Origin: Haplomitrium mnioides
Lineage: Eukaryota; Marchantiophyta; Haplomitriopsida; Calobryales
Direction: 5' to 3'
DNA length: 64,000 nucleotides
Assembly (NCBI GenBank): GCA_049999725.1
Contig: JBNGIS010020714.1
Span: 20,522 to 84,521 of the forward strand
Positions 30,862 to 42,640 of the stretch are shown in pieces. A program made the position numbers and the translations under genes. Numbering within the stretch: the stretch's first letter is position 1; the number at the start of each line of letters is the position of its first letter. The notes below the pieces were generated by a model, which was given only the letters and a program-made list of their open reading frames with translations, did not search any database and was not told where the DNA came from.

Positions 30862-31252
30862 TGGAAAAGAATCTCAAAGACCAAATCCAAATAAGTAAGA
30901 ACTCATGGTGAACTCTAGTAGAGTTCTTCAACCAAAAGCAATTCAAGGTCCAAGCTAAGACCAAGAGTGCAAGCCAAAAGCCAAGCAACTAAAGAACCCA
31001 AGTGATTTAAGAGGAACTTCATAATAAAGAGTGGGGCTAAGAAGCCCTTTTATTTATACAAGAGAAGAGGGTGTCCTTCCTCTTTCTTCACTTACAAGTC
31101 ACTTCTAATTTCAGCTCTAAAAGTGACTCTCTACCAAAAGTGACTTCAAAGATAAGTAATGCAATCTTAACTGTAAAAGTGACTCACTACCACTTCTTTC
31201 ACTCCTCTCTATTTTTTTATAAATAGCACAACCTTATGTCTGTACTATTATA
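30862..31252 (-). repeat. 5' LTR of P5
   Basis: The LTR is 391 bp. On the minus strand it opens TATAATAGTAC (TG mutated) and ends TTCTTTTCCA. A TATA-like TTATAAATAG lies within it. Just inside is TTGGTATAAGAACCA, a degraded primer site for initiator tRNA-Met. Confidence 0.85.
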
Positions 31253-31269
31253 TCACGAATGCATATATC

Positions 31270-31802
31270 CTACAAGAAAGAAAGTACAAAAAAATTGACT
31301 AATAAATAGAAAAGGCTAAAAGAGCAAAAAATACTCTTGTGCAGCTCCGCAAACATCCAAAAAGTCAATTTTGAAGTGGTGTAGCTCAATACTGGTTGAA
31401 TGAGGCTCAAAATTTGCTTAATAAAGAACTTTTCTATGCGAGATGAAAATGAACCAATACTGCCATGATAGATGCAATCGATGTTGAGAGTACAGATGCA
31501 AAAAAAGGCTCGAATGAAATAGGTCTGCAAGCCAAAACAAGATAAATAACCTATATATGCAAGATAAAGTTCAAGAAAAAAAACAGGCAAAATATCAATG
31601 TTGAAGTAGAAGCTTAAACCATGAAAGCTCGATAGAGTTAAAGGTAACAATGATGAAGCTAACAAATGCTTGTGTCTTGCAAGAAATGAAGGAAGAAAAG
31701 CTCTTGAGCAGCTCTGCAAGCATGTAAATCAGTCGCTTTTGAAGTTTTGCAGCTCAACAATAATTCAAAGAGGATCAAAATCTACTCAACAAAGAATCTA
31801 AA
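31270..31802. repeat. Unclassified repeat T, right copy plus partial third copy
   Basis: 31270-31640 matches 21781-22145. A partial further copy (GCAGCTCTGCAAGCATG... TTTTGAAGTTTTGCAGCTCA) lies at about 31690-31800. It is non-coding. Confidence 0.55.
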
Positions 31803-32424
31803 TGTTCCAACAATCACTAACTTTACAAAGCAGTGGCTAAAAATGAAGCAAGATATAGTGTCAACTATGTCTAGAAAGTTATTACTAAGCTAGAGTAGCA
31901 AAAAGTGATTACTATTATATAGAGTTAGACATGTAGCAAGAGGAGAAAAAAACAACGAATTAAAGTGAAAAATGAAGTCTAGATAGACTACTTTAGAAGA
32001 GGATAATGACACGTGAAAAACCAAAAATTAAGCAAATAGAAGGTTCTAAGAATAATAACATGTGGCAAAAGTAGAACTAAACAAATGGAAGGTTTTAAAG
32101 ATAAAGACATATGGTAAAAATAGAACTTAAGAGAGATAGAAGGTTCTAAAGATAAGGACATGTCATAGAAAGAGAATAAATGGTAGTCCAATTAGTGTGA
32201 AAGAAAAACAAGAGTGGTCCAATTAGAAAGGAATAAGAAAAAACAATTTGGCTCCTCTAGCTATGTAAGCAAAGTACTTTCTATCAAGTATATAAATAAG
32301 ACAGAGTGTCTTGTTAGGCATCTCTTACCTTGTAGGTTTTTGAAGTTCTTTGTACGCTTCTCTTATGCTAACTTACATGTGTTGTAATTTTGCTAACTTG
32401 TATATGTAATGTGGGTGTTTAGTG
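31803..32424 (+). repeat. Solo or stranded LTR of family Q (Q2)
   Basis: It shares the Q LTR layout (AACTATGTCTAGAAAG, repeated GGTTCTAA units, TATA-like stretch, end GTGTTACA) but is diverged and about 620 bp long, with an extra GGTTCTAA unit. Its G-boxes have decayed to ACATGTGGC/ACATATGG forms. The left edge is approximate. It abuts the truncated Q3 5' LTR. Confidence 0.75.
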
Positions 32425-32433
32425 TTACATACG

Positions 32434-32728
32434 TGGTTCTAGAGATAAGGACATATGGCAGAAGGAGAACAAAAGTAAAAGGTGGTTCAATTAGAGTGAG
32501 AGAGAACAGATGGGTCCAATTAGAAAAGGAGAGAAAATGAACCAATGGGGTTCTTCTACCTATGTAAGCAAAGTGCTTTCTCTCAAGTATATAAAGAAAG
32601 GAGAGTGCGTTGTTTGGTATCTCTTACCTTGTGGGTTCTTGAAGTTCTTGTGCGCTTCTCTGATACTAACTTGTATGTGTTGTACTTGTGCTAACTTGTG
32701 TGTGTAATGTGGGTATGTAGTGCTACAA
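32434..32728 (+). repeat. Truncated 5' LTR of Q3
   Basis: Only the last ~295 bp of the LTR remain, starting at GGTTCTAGAGATAAGG. A TATA-like GTATATAAAG is kept near 32587. Confidence 0.85.
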
Positions 32729-32931
32729 TAGCATCAGCTCTTGGTCTTCTCTAAAGAGTGTGGATTACCCCTCTTTGGAAAAGTACTTAACACCTTTTTG
32801 AAGTAGTGGAATCTTTACTTTGCATTAACTCCATTAGACTTAAACTATCAAGTTTTCATGAATAAAAGATAATGGACATCCCATCATTTATACGTGACAA
32901 TAAGAAGTTTGACTTGATACCATGGTAGCCA

Positions 32932-33356
32932 ATGGATAGAGAAGCATTTGTATCTCTTAGAATTCCTCTATTAAATCCTTTTAACATTCGTATGTTTAAT
33001 ATTGACAAACATTTCTTTAGTCAATTTCTAGTGTAAAACTTTGGTGATGACTTTATAGTTTTTGTGATGGAATCAAGAAAACCTGCTATCTTGCCTGTGG
33101 TAAACTATGGTGTTACATAGAAGTGTTTTATTTATATTTTGTGGTAGAAAGAAAAATGGATTTGAACCAAACTCCTCTAAAAGAGTTCAACTCCAAATGT
33201 CATATTTGTATTAGAGGAACATCTAAACAAACACAGTGTGATTTTCTTGTTCGTAAAGCTGGAGAGAGATTTTGTAATACAATGTTGGCATCCATTAAAC
33301 CTTTAATTTTACATATTCTTCACAATTGGAATGTGTACAAATTTGTTTTTATATAA
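32932..33356 (+). pseudogene. Q3 leader ORFs 1 and 2
   Basis: ORF 1 spans 32932-33147 (71 codons; two internal stops) and contains NPFNIRMFNIDKHFF and PAILPVVNYGVT. ORF 2 spans 33156-33356 (66 codons, fully open), reading FNSKCHICIRGTSKQTQ then KAGERFC. Eight bases separate them. The products are unknown. Confidence 0.5.
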
Positions 33357-33387
33357 GTTTTAGACGGTTAAGCTGTGGCAAAAGTAC

Positions 33388-34375
33388 ATGGATGCTAACT
33401 CTAGCAGTCTTAAAGAATGCGTGTGGATGATGGCAAAGTTAGAAGAGCTTCAAGTAGCTCTTATAGCAAGCCAACAACAAACAAGCATGTTGATGACAAA
33501 ATAGTTAAAATGCAACTACAACAAGAAAGTGGAGGAGGAAGCCGAAAGACGTTACTTCAAAAAATGAGCAAGTCGTACAAAGTAGAGCCACATAGAGGAA
33601 GTCACACAGTTGGCATCGTAGAACGATGGGTCTATCAAATGGATGTTCATATGTCATTTTATCCAAATGCTTTGAATTTGGAGAAAGAATTGTTTGCAAG
33701 ATCATTTTTAACAGAGCATGCATAAATGTAGCTACAAGGTTGGGAACGACAAAAAAATACACGAGGAGAACAACTTTTGTGGAGCAGTTTAAAAGAAGGT
33801 TTGCTCCAAAAATTTTAAACGTTAGATTTTATATTGACCACAAGAACGAAGCTTTGGGAGTCGGAGCAGCAAGGAAGCGTTGCAAGATACATTGAGGAAT
33901 TTCGAAGCTTCTAAGTTCAAATCAAAGATATGAGTCCAGTAGAGGTATTTGACAAATTTTTGCAATGGTTCAAAAGAAAGATTAGAGAAGTTATTATACA
34001 CAACCCAAAAGACATAAATGAAGCCATTTCGTTTGTTCAACGAATTGAAAGGACACTCAGAATTATGCGAATTGGAGGAAACTATAGCCCCATGCCTATG
34101 GAGTTGAGGAATATGAGAAGAAGATAATTTCATCACCCAAATCACCAACAAAAAGAACCACAACATACTAATAAAAGGAGTATAGATGATCGATGAGAAA
34201 CTTGAATATGCTACAATTGTGGTCGAATATGACACATTGCATCAAATTGTAGAATACTACGATGCAATCAATGACGAGTATTTCTGTAGCCTCTCCAGAA
34301 TATCAACAATGAAGAAGATGAAGAAGGTCAGAAAAATGAGAGCACCAGTAAAAAAAACCTTATCGTTTTGATTGG
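33388..34375 (+). pseudogene. Q3 gag relic
   Basis: It is collinear with Q1 gag. The zinc-knuckle region (ATIVVEYDTLHQIVE in one frame) is badly decayed, and there are multiple stops and frameshifts. Confidence 0.8.
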
Positions 34376-34429
34376 ATGAAGAAGAAAGGCAAGGAAAGCA
34401 TCTACTATATAGAAAAACATAAAAATGGA

Positions 34430-35997
34430 TGGTTAATTGTGGTTGATGGATGGATTGAAGGATATGCAATAAGAGTTTTTGTGGACTCCAGAGCAGAATA
34501 AAATTACGTATCACGAGTGATAGCACTGAAGTTGAAGTTGCCCCTTGAAAAAGAAGAGCACGAAGTGGTGGAAATGGCAAATGGCCAAAGCGAGTCTATT
34601 GAATGACTATCTCAAAGTATAGCTTTACACATGGATAACTATAAACAGAAGTTGGAGTGGAAGATCACAACATTGTTAAGATATAACGCTATTCTTGGAA
34701 TGAAATGGTTACGAAAATATAATCCGCAATTAAATTACATAAAGAAGATACTCACAACATCTCAATGGAAGATTTGGAGAAATCGGGTGCGATCTCATTC
34801 AAGACACCTATCCCTATATATGATTTGAGCAAATGTAATCAAAAAGCAAGATATAGTGTTTTTAATACTCACACATTGTAATAATACAAGCATAAGGTTG
34901 TGCTATTTATAAGAAAATACAGAGGAGTTAAGGAAGTGGTAGTGAATCACTTTTAGGGTTAAGATTAGATTACTTGCCTTTGAAGTCACTTTTGGTAGAG
35001 AGTCACTTTTAGGTTACTTGCATTCAAAGTCACTTTTGGTAGAGAGTCACCTTTAGGGCTGAAATGAGAAGTGACTTGTAAGTGAAGAAAGAGGGATGAC
35101 ACCCTCTTCTCTTGTATAAATAGAAGGGCTTCCTAGCCCCACTCCTCTTGAATGGAGTTCCTCTCGAATCACTGGGGTTCTTTTGTTGCTTGGCTTTTGC
35201 TTGCTCTCTTGGTCTTAGCTTGGAACTTGAGTTGCTTTTGATTGAAGAACTCTATTAGAGTTCACCATTAGTTCTTACTTATTTGGATTTGGTCTTTGAG
35301 ATTCCTTTACATACGTGAGCTCATTATTAATAAGCAAGACTCAAATCATAATGTTTCACATGAATTTTAAGGTGTTTTGAAGGAGTTTCATGGCATTTTT
35401 CCAAATAATTTGCCCAAGGGTTTGCTTCAAAATGATGTATTGATCACAAGATTGAGGTTATTCTAAGAAGTGCTCCACCGTGCAAAGCACCATATCATTT
35501 GCCTCCTCATGAAATAGAGGAATGCAAATCTCAGAATACGGAATTGTTGGAAGAAGGATTCATTCAACCAATTATTTCTCCTTATGATGCACCAGTACTG
35601 TTTGTGAAAAAGAAAGATGGGAATATGAAGATGTGTATTGACTATCAAGCACTCAATCAACAAACAATGAAAAATAAATATCCATCACCAAGGATGGATG
35701 ATTTTTTTGATCAACTTCAAGGACCAAATTACTTTACAAAGTTGGACTTGAGAAGCAGATATAATCAAATCAAAATCGCGGAAGTTGATGTGCAAAAAAC
35801 AACATTTCGAAGTCGATACAGGTATTTTTAATATCTTGTTATACTTTTCGAATTAACCAATGCTCTTGCAACATTTATAGGTCTTATGAATGATATTTTT
35901 CAATCTTATTTGCATAAGTTTGCTATTGTCTTTTTGGATGATATTCTCACCTCCATCAAGAGTGTTCAAAAGCATCAACAACATTTTCGTACAATGT
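34430..35997 (+). pseudogene. Q3 protease-RT relic, split by solo LTR P6
   Basis: The protease part ends in LEWKITTLLRYNAILGMKWL before P6. RT after P6 includes [20 protein letters not shown] and [26 protein letters not shown]-type active-site segment is near 35930-35950 in another frame. The region ends at the 1.7-kb insertion. Confidence 0.82.
34877..35311 (+). repeat. Solo LTR of family P (P6)
   Basis: The 435-bp LTR opens TGTAATAATACAAGCATAAG and ends GATTCCTTTACA. TATAAATAG is at 35115-35123. A ~52-bp internal duplication carries AAGTCACTTTTGGTAGAGAG twice. Flanks CACAT and TACGT may be a 5-bp duplication degraded by two transitions. Confidence 0.88.
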
Positions 35998-37688
35998 CGT
36001 GTTGTGGTTTGGAAGAAGAAGAGAGAAACAAATCATTCTTATGATGGGTGAATTTAGAGCAAAGTCAAGAAGAAGCGACAAACCATCCATCGAGAAGCTT
36101 CTAGAAACAAAAAAGTAGAGTTTGTTAGTACTACGTGGAAGATGCTCAAGATGAGGTAGGTAAGTACAAGATCATGCTATTGGTTGTTCATAGATTCTTT
36201 TAGATTATGAAAGCAGATATTTTGAAGATAATGGAGAGAGAAACAGGGGAAGAAAAAAATCATCCAAGGGAAAAACCATTGAGGGGAGAGATATCGAAAA
36301 GGGGATTGGGCGCTCAAAGCACAAAAGTTCTATGGTTGGGCTCAAGGATCTTATGGGTGGCAATCTTGGCAAAGGATAGAAGATTGTTTCCTGCTCCTAA
36401 TTTTCCTCTTCTGAATCCATTCTTCATTGAGTTGCGAATAATTCCTTGAGATTATTTTCAACAGTATTGTATATCACTTCGGTGCTAATTTCCTAACTTT
36501 GATTATGAATTCGTCAATTTCTATTTTGTTTCCAATCATCAACTATGGAGAGTAATGGGACCTTACAATCTACACTCTGACCTGATGTGAAGTGGTGTTT
36601 CAGTTTTTGGTAAATGTTGAATAGTCGGAGCTACAACTCGTGGAGTATCGACAGATGATCATCTAATTGAGGAAGATTCAAATTTACCTACTGTCTCTAT
36701 CAATACAAATAGCTTATGTTCTATGATTCTTATACCCAAAAAAAAGTGAGTTGACTTTAAGTTAGTAAAATCCTAAAGCAAAGAAGAAAGTGAGTGCATT
36801 TTCTAAAGGTTCAAGAAGGTTTTGGAGAAAGTTAGGCTCGTGCAAAGCAGCGATCAAAAGCCCAAGAAGAGTAGTATCCTTTTGCAACAAATTTCAAGTC
36901 GTTTTAAGCTTTGAAAAAATATTTATGAGCATTTGAAGATGAAGGGGTCAAATTGAAGGGCATAGTGTGTTTCAAGCAATAGAATTAAGTGTACAAAGAT
37001 TCTAGAGAAAAATATAATACCATTGAAAAGCTTACAACAAAGGCTAGAATTCGAAGACAAATTTCAATTCATTTAGAGTTGGGATTATTCTTTAACAGCG
37101 AGTTGAAGATTGAGCACAGATTGAGAGATTGTTTTAAATTCACTCCTCATTCAACTTTAAGTTGTGAATTCTTGCATTTTGTCAAGAGCAGTAGATAAAT
37201 TGAGAATTTGGGAACATTAAGAAAATAGTATAGTACAATAGTGTGTCAAGTTTCAAAGTCATTCTCTTTTAAGTGAAGAAGTTGCTACCTAAGAAGTCTA
37301 GAAATGTTATTTTGTTCTATTTTTTTCAAACAACATCTAATATTTGAGAGTACTGAGCAATTCGCTCAAGATTTTGAGCTGAAATTTTTCATACAGATTT
37401 ATCTTGCACCGTGGATTTCAGCCTGAGAGTTTCAGATCCTAGCAACTAGAAAGTCATACATTGTCCTTGACAATACTCGAACTAAAAGTTGGAGAAAACT
37501 ATTTCTTCTTTCGGGTTTTGATTGAACAGTATTAAATCTATAAAGGTATGAGAAACTAAATCTCTCCCAAATTTGTTCATACTAGGCCTCTGAACCAAAG
37601 AGCTTGTGCTTTTTGTACAACACTCTCTACACCCATATACCTTGTGTATTCTCAAAACAAGAAAACTACCACCCGACAACGGTATTAA
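35998..37688. mobile_element. Unclassified 1.7-kb insertion in Q3 RT
   Basis: Q3 pol is interrupted exactly between the QQHFRTM and LHNHKLYVKMS segments, which are adjacent in Q4. The insert starts TGTCGTGTTGTGGTTT and ends AAACTACCACCCGACA. These are imperfect inverted termini (13 of 16 matching). No convincing ORF, LTR pair or target duplication is seen. Confidence 0.6.
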
Positions 37689-39870
37689 AGGTACTTCATA
37701 ACCACAAGCTATATGTGAAGATGTCCTAATATGAAATTTGAAAGAGATAGGTTGACTACTTAGGTCATCGTGTAAGTGCATCATGAATGCAAGTTATGGA
37801 TGAGAAAGTGGTGGCAATTCAGAAATGGGAAGCTTGTAGTGATCAAACACAACTCAGGGGATTTTTAGGATAACCGGGTTTCATTGTTGACTTGTGAAAG
37901 GTTTTGCACAAATAAGAGAACCATTAGCCAACTTGCTCAAGAAAAGTCACATGTGGTTATAGGGAGATGCAAAAGAGTTGCATTCCAAGCATTGAAGAAA
38001 TCACTTCTTCATGCTCTTATACTTAAATGGTATGATTCTAAATGACCAATCAAACTTTTGGTGGATGTATCGGGAAAAGCTATTGGTGGAGTTTTGCAAC
38101 AAGAATGGGAGGATGGTTGGCATCTTATTGCCATCTTTTCTAGGAAGTTGAGTGATATTGAGCAAAACTATCACACTACGGAGCAGAAAGAATTGGCGAT
38201 TGTGCTATCAACCAAGCATTGGAAGCATTATCTAAGAGATAGAGAGCTTATTGTCAAAACCACTCATAAACCTCTAATCTATCTAGAAACTCAAAATGAA
38301 CTCTCAAAAAGGCATATTTGTTAAGCAGAGTGGCAATAACGGTTCCATATAAAGATGGTCTATGTGGAAGGGAAACAACAAATTGTAGATGCTTGACCCA
38401 TAGGTCTAAACTCAACATCTTGTCCGAATTAACAATTCATCCTACTTGGTGGATGAAAATGTTGGCTGTAGCAAAAGAAGATGAGGAGATCATTGCCTCA
38501 CAATAGAAGAATCGAGTGAAAGAGGTGAGAGAATTGATTTTCTTCCAAGACAAGCTATGGGTTCTTAATTATTTTAAGCTTCGCTATGAGATTTTGTATG
38601 AAGCATATGATTCGGCAATTGGTGGACATGTTGAATTCAGAAAACTTTGGACAATCTTCAACGAGTCTATTATTGACCAAGATGCATCAAGATGTAGAGA
38701 TCTATGTTCGTAGTTGTTTGGTTTGTCAACAAAACAAAGCGATCAATCTTAAACTCGGAGGTTTATTACAATTGTTGCTTATTTCGAATCGACAATAGAA
38801 ACATATGAGTATGGATATTGTCTCTTCTACTGGTCATGATGTTATTGTTGTTTTTATGGACAAACTTAGCAAAATGATTTATATGCATCTGACTACCAAA
38901 TAAGTAACAACATCTGAGTTAGCACGAATTTATTTGGAAGCAGTCTACTTTGATCATAGTATCTCTAAAGTGATTATCTCCAACCACGACACTCAATTTA
39001 CCAGTATGTTTTGGTGCTCAATATTTGGTTTTCTCAAAACAAAACTGGCTATGTCCACTACTTATTACTCTGAATTGGATGGTTAAACTGAACAGGCTAA
39101 CCGCACCATTGAAGATATGTTGCGGGCTTTTACTTTGGAAGAACAAGAAAAATATGATTAGTTGCTACCTCTTGTGGAGTTCTCTTACAATACCTTCATC
39201 AACAACTCTACACGAGCCACACCTTTCTTTTTAATGTATGGTGAGCATCGAATCATTCCATCTAATCTTCATCTTGCATCAACCTCTAAGAATCCAGTTG
39301 TTGATGATTTCCTTCATCGGCTACATCACGACATCCAACATGCCAAGCAAAAACTTGAAGTTGCTCATAATCGCCAAAAGCAATATGCCAATGCTTATCA
39401 TCAAGCAATAACCTTTGCTATAGGTAACCAAGTATGGTTCTTTACTTCCAATCTTCCTTTGCTTCGCTCTCATACGTTATATACTCACTTTATTGGACCA
39501 TTTGCTATTTCTGCTCGTATCAATGAAGTGGGCTATCAACTTTTTTTACCTCCTCACATGAGATTCATCTAGTTTTTCATGTCTTTTCATTACGTGCTTT
39601 TGTAACTCGCTCTACCCTCTTTACTTGTACCCAAAAACCCTCCTCACCATATAAGCTTATTGATGGTCATGAGGAATTTGAGATGGAACAGCTCTTGAAA
39701 AAACACACACATCATCAAGGCCATCATGAGATTGTGGAGTGTTTAGTTTGTTGGAAAAGCTACCCTCTTTATGAAGCTACTTAGGAGCCATTAGAGAATT
39801 TGGCCAATCCCTCTGCGTTTGTTCACTCTTTTGAGAACTCTCTTATTCGCAATAAGACCGTTGCCTCTTA
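37689..39870 (+). pseudogene. Q3 RNase H, integrase and chromodomain relic
   Basis: RNase H spans 38058-38324 (LLVDVSGKAIGGVLQQEWED, ELAIVLSTKHWKHYLRDREL). An integrase zinc region is near 38590-38770 (RSCLVCQQNKA). The catalytic core is broken around 38810-39160. The C-terminal part is 39162-39572 (YNTFINNSTRATPFFLMYGE), and chromodomain remnants near 39680-39800 read EMEQLLKKHTHHQGHHEIVE. Stops are frequent. Confidence 0.85.
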
Positions 39871-39884
39871 AAAGAGGAGAGGAT

Positions 39885-40451
39885 TGTTATGGTCACTAAC
39901 TTTAGCGAGCCATAGCTAAAAATAGTGTCAACCATGTCTAGAAAGCTATTACTAAGTTAGAGTAGCAAAAAATAGTTGCTTTTATAGAGAGTTGGACACG
40001 TGGCAACATGAGAGAAAGTCAACAAATAAAAGTGAGAGAGGGAGTCTATATAGACTACCTTACAAAACAATAATTACAAGCGGCAAATAGAGAGTTAAAG
40101 TAAAGAGAAGGTTCTAAAGCCAATGATACATGGCAGAAAGAGAACTAAAGAGATGGAAGGTTCTAGAGATAAGTATACGTGGCAGAAGGAGAACAAAAGT
40201 AAAAGGTGGTCTAATTAGAGTGAGAGAGAAAAGAGGAGTCTAATTAAAAGAGGAGAGAAAATGAACCAATTGGGTTCCTCCACATACGTAAGCAAAGTAT
40301 TTTCTCTCAAGTATATAAAGAAGAGAAAGTACGTTGTTTGGTATCTCTTACCTTATGGGTTCTTGCAGTTCTTGTACGCTTCTCTTATATTAACTTGTAT
40401 GTGTTGTACTTATACTAACTTGGTTGTGTAATGTGTGTATGTAGTATTACA
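39885..40451 (+). repeat. 3' LTR of Q3
   Basis: The 567-bp LTR opens TGTTATGGTCAC and ends TAGTATTACA. Only one perfect ACACGTGGC box remains (near 39997), plus TACGTGGC near 40188. It abuts R1 gag at 40452. Confidence 0.88.
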
Positions 40452-41300
40452 CAATGCAACAACAAATTGAACATTTTTCTTGCCTTCTAGAATTTCAAAT
40501 GCAAATATGAAAGAGGGCACATTTTCAAGAAGTAGAAAGTCATGTAGGGTTTTCCAAACCAAAAGCATATGATGGGAAGACAATTTCTCACACATATGAG
40601 AATTTCTTATTTAATTGTGAACAATATTTTGACGCTACCAACATAAGAGATGATAGCCAAAGAACTTTATTTGCTGCAAGTCAATTGGAGAGAGTGGCAA
40701 AAACTTGGTAGAGATATCAAATTGAGCAAGCTCAACGTGGAACAATTGCTCTAATTGCTTCTTGGCAAGAGTTAAAGGAAGTTATGACTCTAAGATTTAT
40801 GGTTCTAAATGCTCCAAATGTGGCAAGAGATCGTTTTGCAGAATTAAAGCAACTTGGTACGGTAATGAGCTATGTCACGCAATTTCATAATACCATTGTG
40901 CAAATTCCTAAAATAGGCAAAGGAGAAGTTTAAGATTGCTTTGTTCGAAGATTGAAGCCTTATACTAGAAAGGAAGTGACAATGAGAGAGCTCTCTCAAC
41001 TAGAAAGAGCAATATGTATGACTCAACAAAACGACTTATTGTTAGAAACTACGGAAGTTAAGCCATAACCACCACCAGACCAGCTTTACCAAATATTCTT
41101 GTGCCACTAAATGAGGTTGTTCCTATGGAGATAGATGCAACGCAAAGAGTGGCACTTACCGATATGGAGCGTGAGCGCCTCCGCCAAAGTGGAGAATGTT
41201 TTTATTGTTGACAACTTGGCTACATTGTTGTAAATTGCTCAAGTCGGTAAAATCAACCACACACTCTTATTCAAGCAGCAATTGTTGAAGAGGAACATTA
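40452..41300 (+). pseudogene. R1 gag relic
   Basis: It is collinear with the gag at 56054: FSKPKAYDGKTISHT, ASWQELKEVMTLRF, NVARDRFAELKQLGTV. The zinc knuckle near 41195 is disrupted (Cys codons around TTTATTGTTGA). There are several stops. Confidence 0.78.
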
Positions 41301-42640
41301 GTGAAACAACCAACCTCAGTAAAGACAGCCAAGTGGTTTACTAAGAGCTTGATTAGTTCCAATAGAATGAAAAGATTAACAATAATTAGAAGCACATTGT
41401 TTCATCTAGATGATATGGTTGATGAGTATTCTTGTACAATGTTAGTAGATTGTAGAATTTCTGAAAATTTCATGTCACTACTTTTGCAAAGAAAATCAAA
41501 GCTAAAGCTTTGCCTATCAAGTTTTGTGACTATGGTCGATGGCCAAAAACATGAGGTGTTCTGCTCATACAAGCCGTTTCTTCTAAGGATTGGCAAACAG
41601 TATGAGGAATCTATGGATTTTGTTATTGTACTCGTACAGTATGACATTATTTTGGGCTTGACTTCACTTGAAGATCGATCCGCTCAAGTAGATTAGACGA
41701 AGCGACAAATTAAAGTTACTTTATAAGGAAAGCAATTTCTTTTAGAGCGTCCAACAATATTGGTGAAGAAGCCAAAATTAATTCTTCTACATAATGTTTT
41801 GATGGAGAAAGAGTTGCATGTCTTTATTGTATAGATCAAGCCTATTGTATACTTGAATAAAGAGGGAGGGAAATTTGTCTCGACCTCAATAATTGATGAT
41901 ATTTTGAAGGAGTTTTCAAATGTGTTTCAAGATAATTTGCCAAAATGGTTACCAAATGATGGTGAAATGCTTTTTTTTTATTGAGTTGATATGAAGAAGT
42001 ACTTCTTATAATTAGCCCATATAAAAGTTATCACCACAAGAGTTGGAAGAGCTTCGCAAGACCTTGACAGATCTTCTTGAGAAGAACTTCATTCAGCATA
42101 GTACTTTGTCTTAAGGAGCATCGATATTTTTTTGTACCAACAAAAAATGGTGGATTTTGTCTTTGTACTGATTATATTGGTTTGAACAAGCAAGCCATAA
42201 AGAATGCTTATCACTAACCACGTGTTGATGATTTGTTGGATTATTAAGTAGTGGGAGGTTCTTTTCTAAGTTGGACGTTTGAAATGGTTATTGGCAAATT
42301 CCTATCAAGCCAAGTGATGTGACAAAGAAATCTTTTCGAACGATGTATGGATATTTTTAGTGGAAGGTCTTTACATTTGGTCTCACTAATGCTTGGACCA
42401 TATTTATAGATCAAATAAATCAAATTTTTGATAGGTTATTAGATAAGTGAGTTTGGGTATTTTTGGATGACATTCTTATTTTTAGCAAAATTGAAGTTCA
42501 ACATCGCAATCATCTCAAAGAAGTTTTGCAAAGATTGTACAATTGGAAGTTTTATTGCAAGATATCCATGTGAAAATTTTGGAAGCAAGAGGTTACTTAT
42601 CTCTAAGGCACAAAGTGTCTACAGATAGCAAAAAAATGTA
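41301..42640 (+). pseudogene. R1 protease and RT relic
   Basis: The protease tract 41301-41696 reads MLVDCRISENF where the D-S/T-G active site should be, then DIILGLTSLED. RT follows, reading KNGGFCLCTDYIGLNK near 42145 and an FLDD-type site near 42460 in a shifted frame. Stops are frequent. Confidence 0.75.

Larger units (their letters stand above)
22171..31252 (-). mobile_element. Ty3 chromovirus P5 (family P/R), truncated and split by two insertions
   Basis: The minus-strand element starts with its 5' LTR at 30862-31252, then primer site, gag (about 30860-30185) and RT (29966-29277). It is interrupted by Q1 (24138-29271) and continues with the RT/RNase H junction and RNase H (24132-23555). 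P2 (22263-23549) interrupts again, and it resumes at 22257-22171 before ending in repeat T. No 3' LTR is present. Family: Ty3 with tRNA-Met primer. Confidence 0.85.
32434..40451 (+). mobile_element. Ty3 chromovirus Q3 with two nested insertions
   Basis: It has a truncated 5' LTR (32434-32728), degraded primer site (GCATCAGCTCTTGG), leader ORFs, gag, pol and a full 3' LTR (39885-40451, 567 bp). Removing solo LTR P6 (34877-35311) and the 1.7-kb insert (about 35998-37688) leaves an interior of ~5.0 kb, the same as Q4. The polypurine tract is AAAAGAGGAGAGGA (39870-39883). Confidence 0.88.

Noticed and set aside
36207-36449. 80-codon ORF inside the 1.7-kb insert
   Set aside because: Low-complexity basic start, no recognisable domain and no neighbouring coding sequence.
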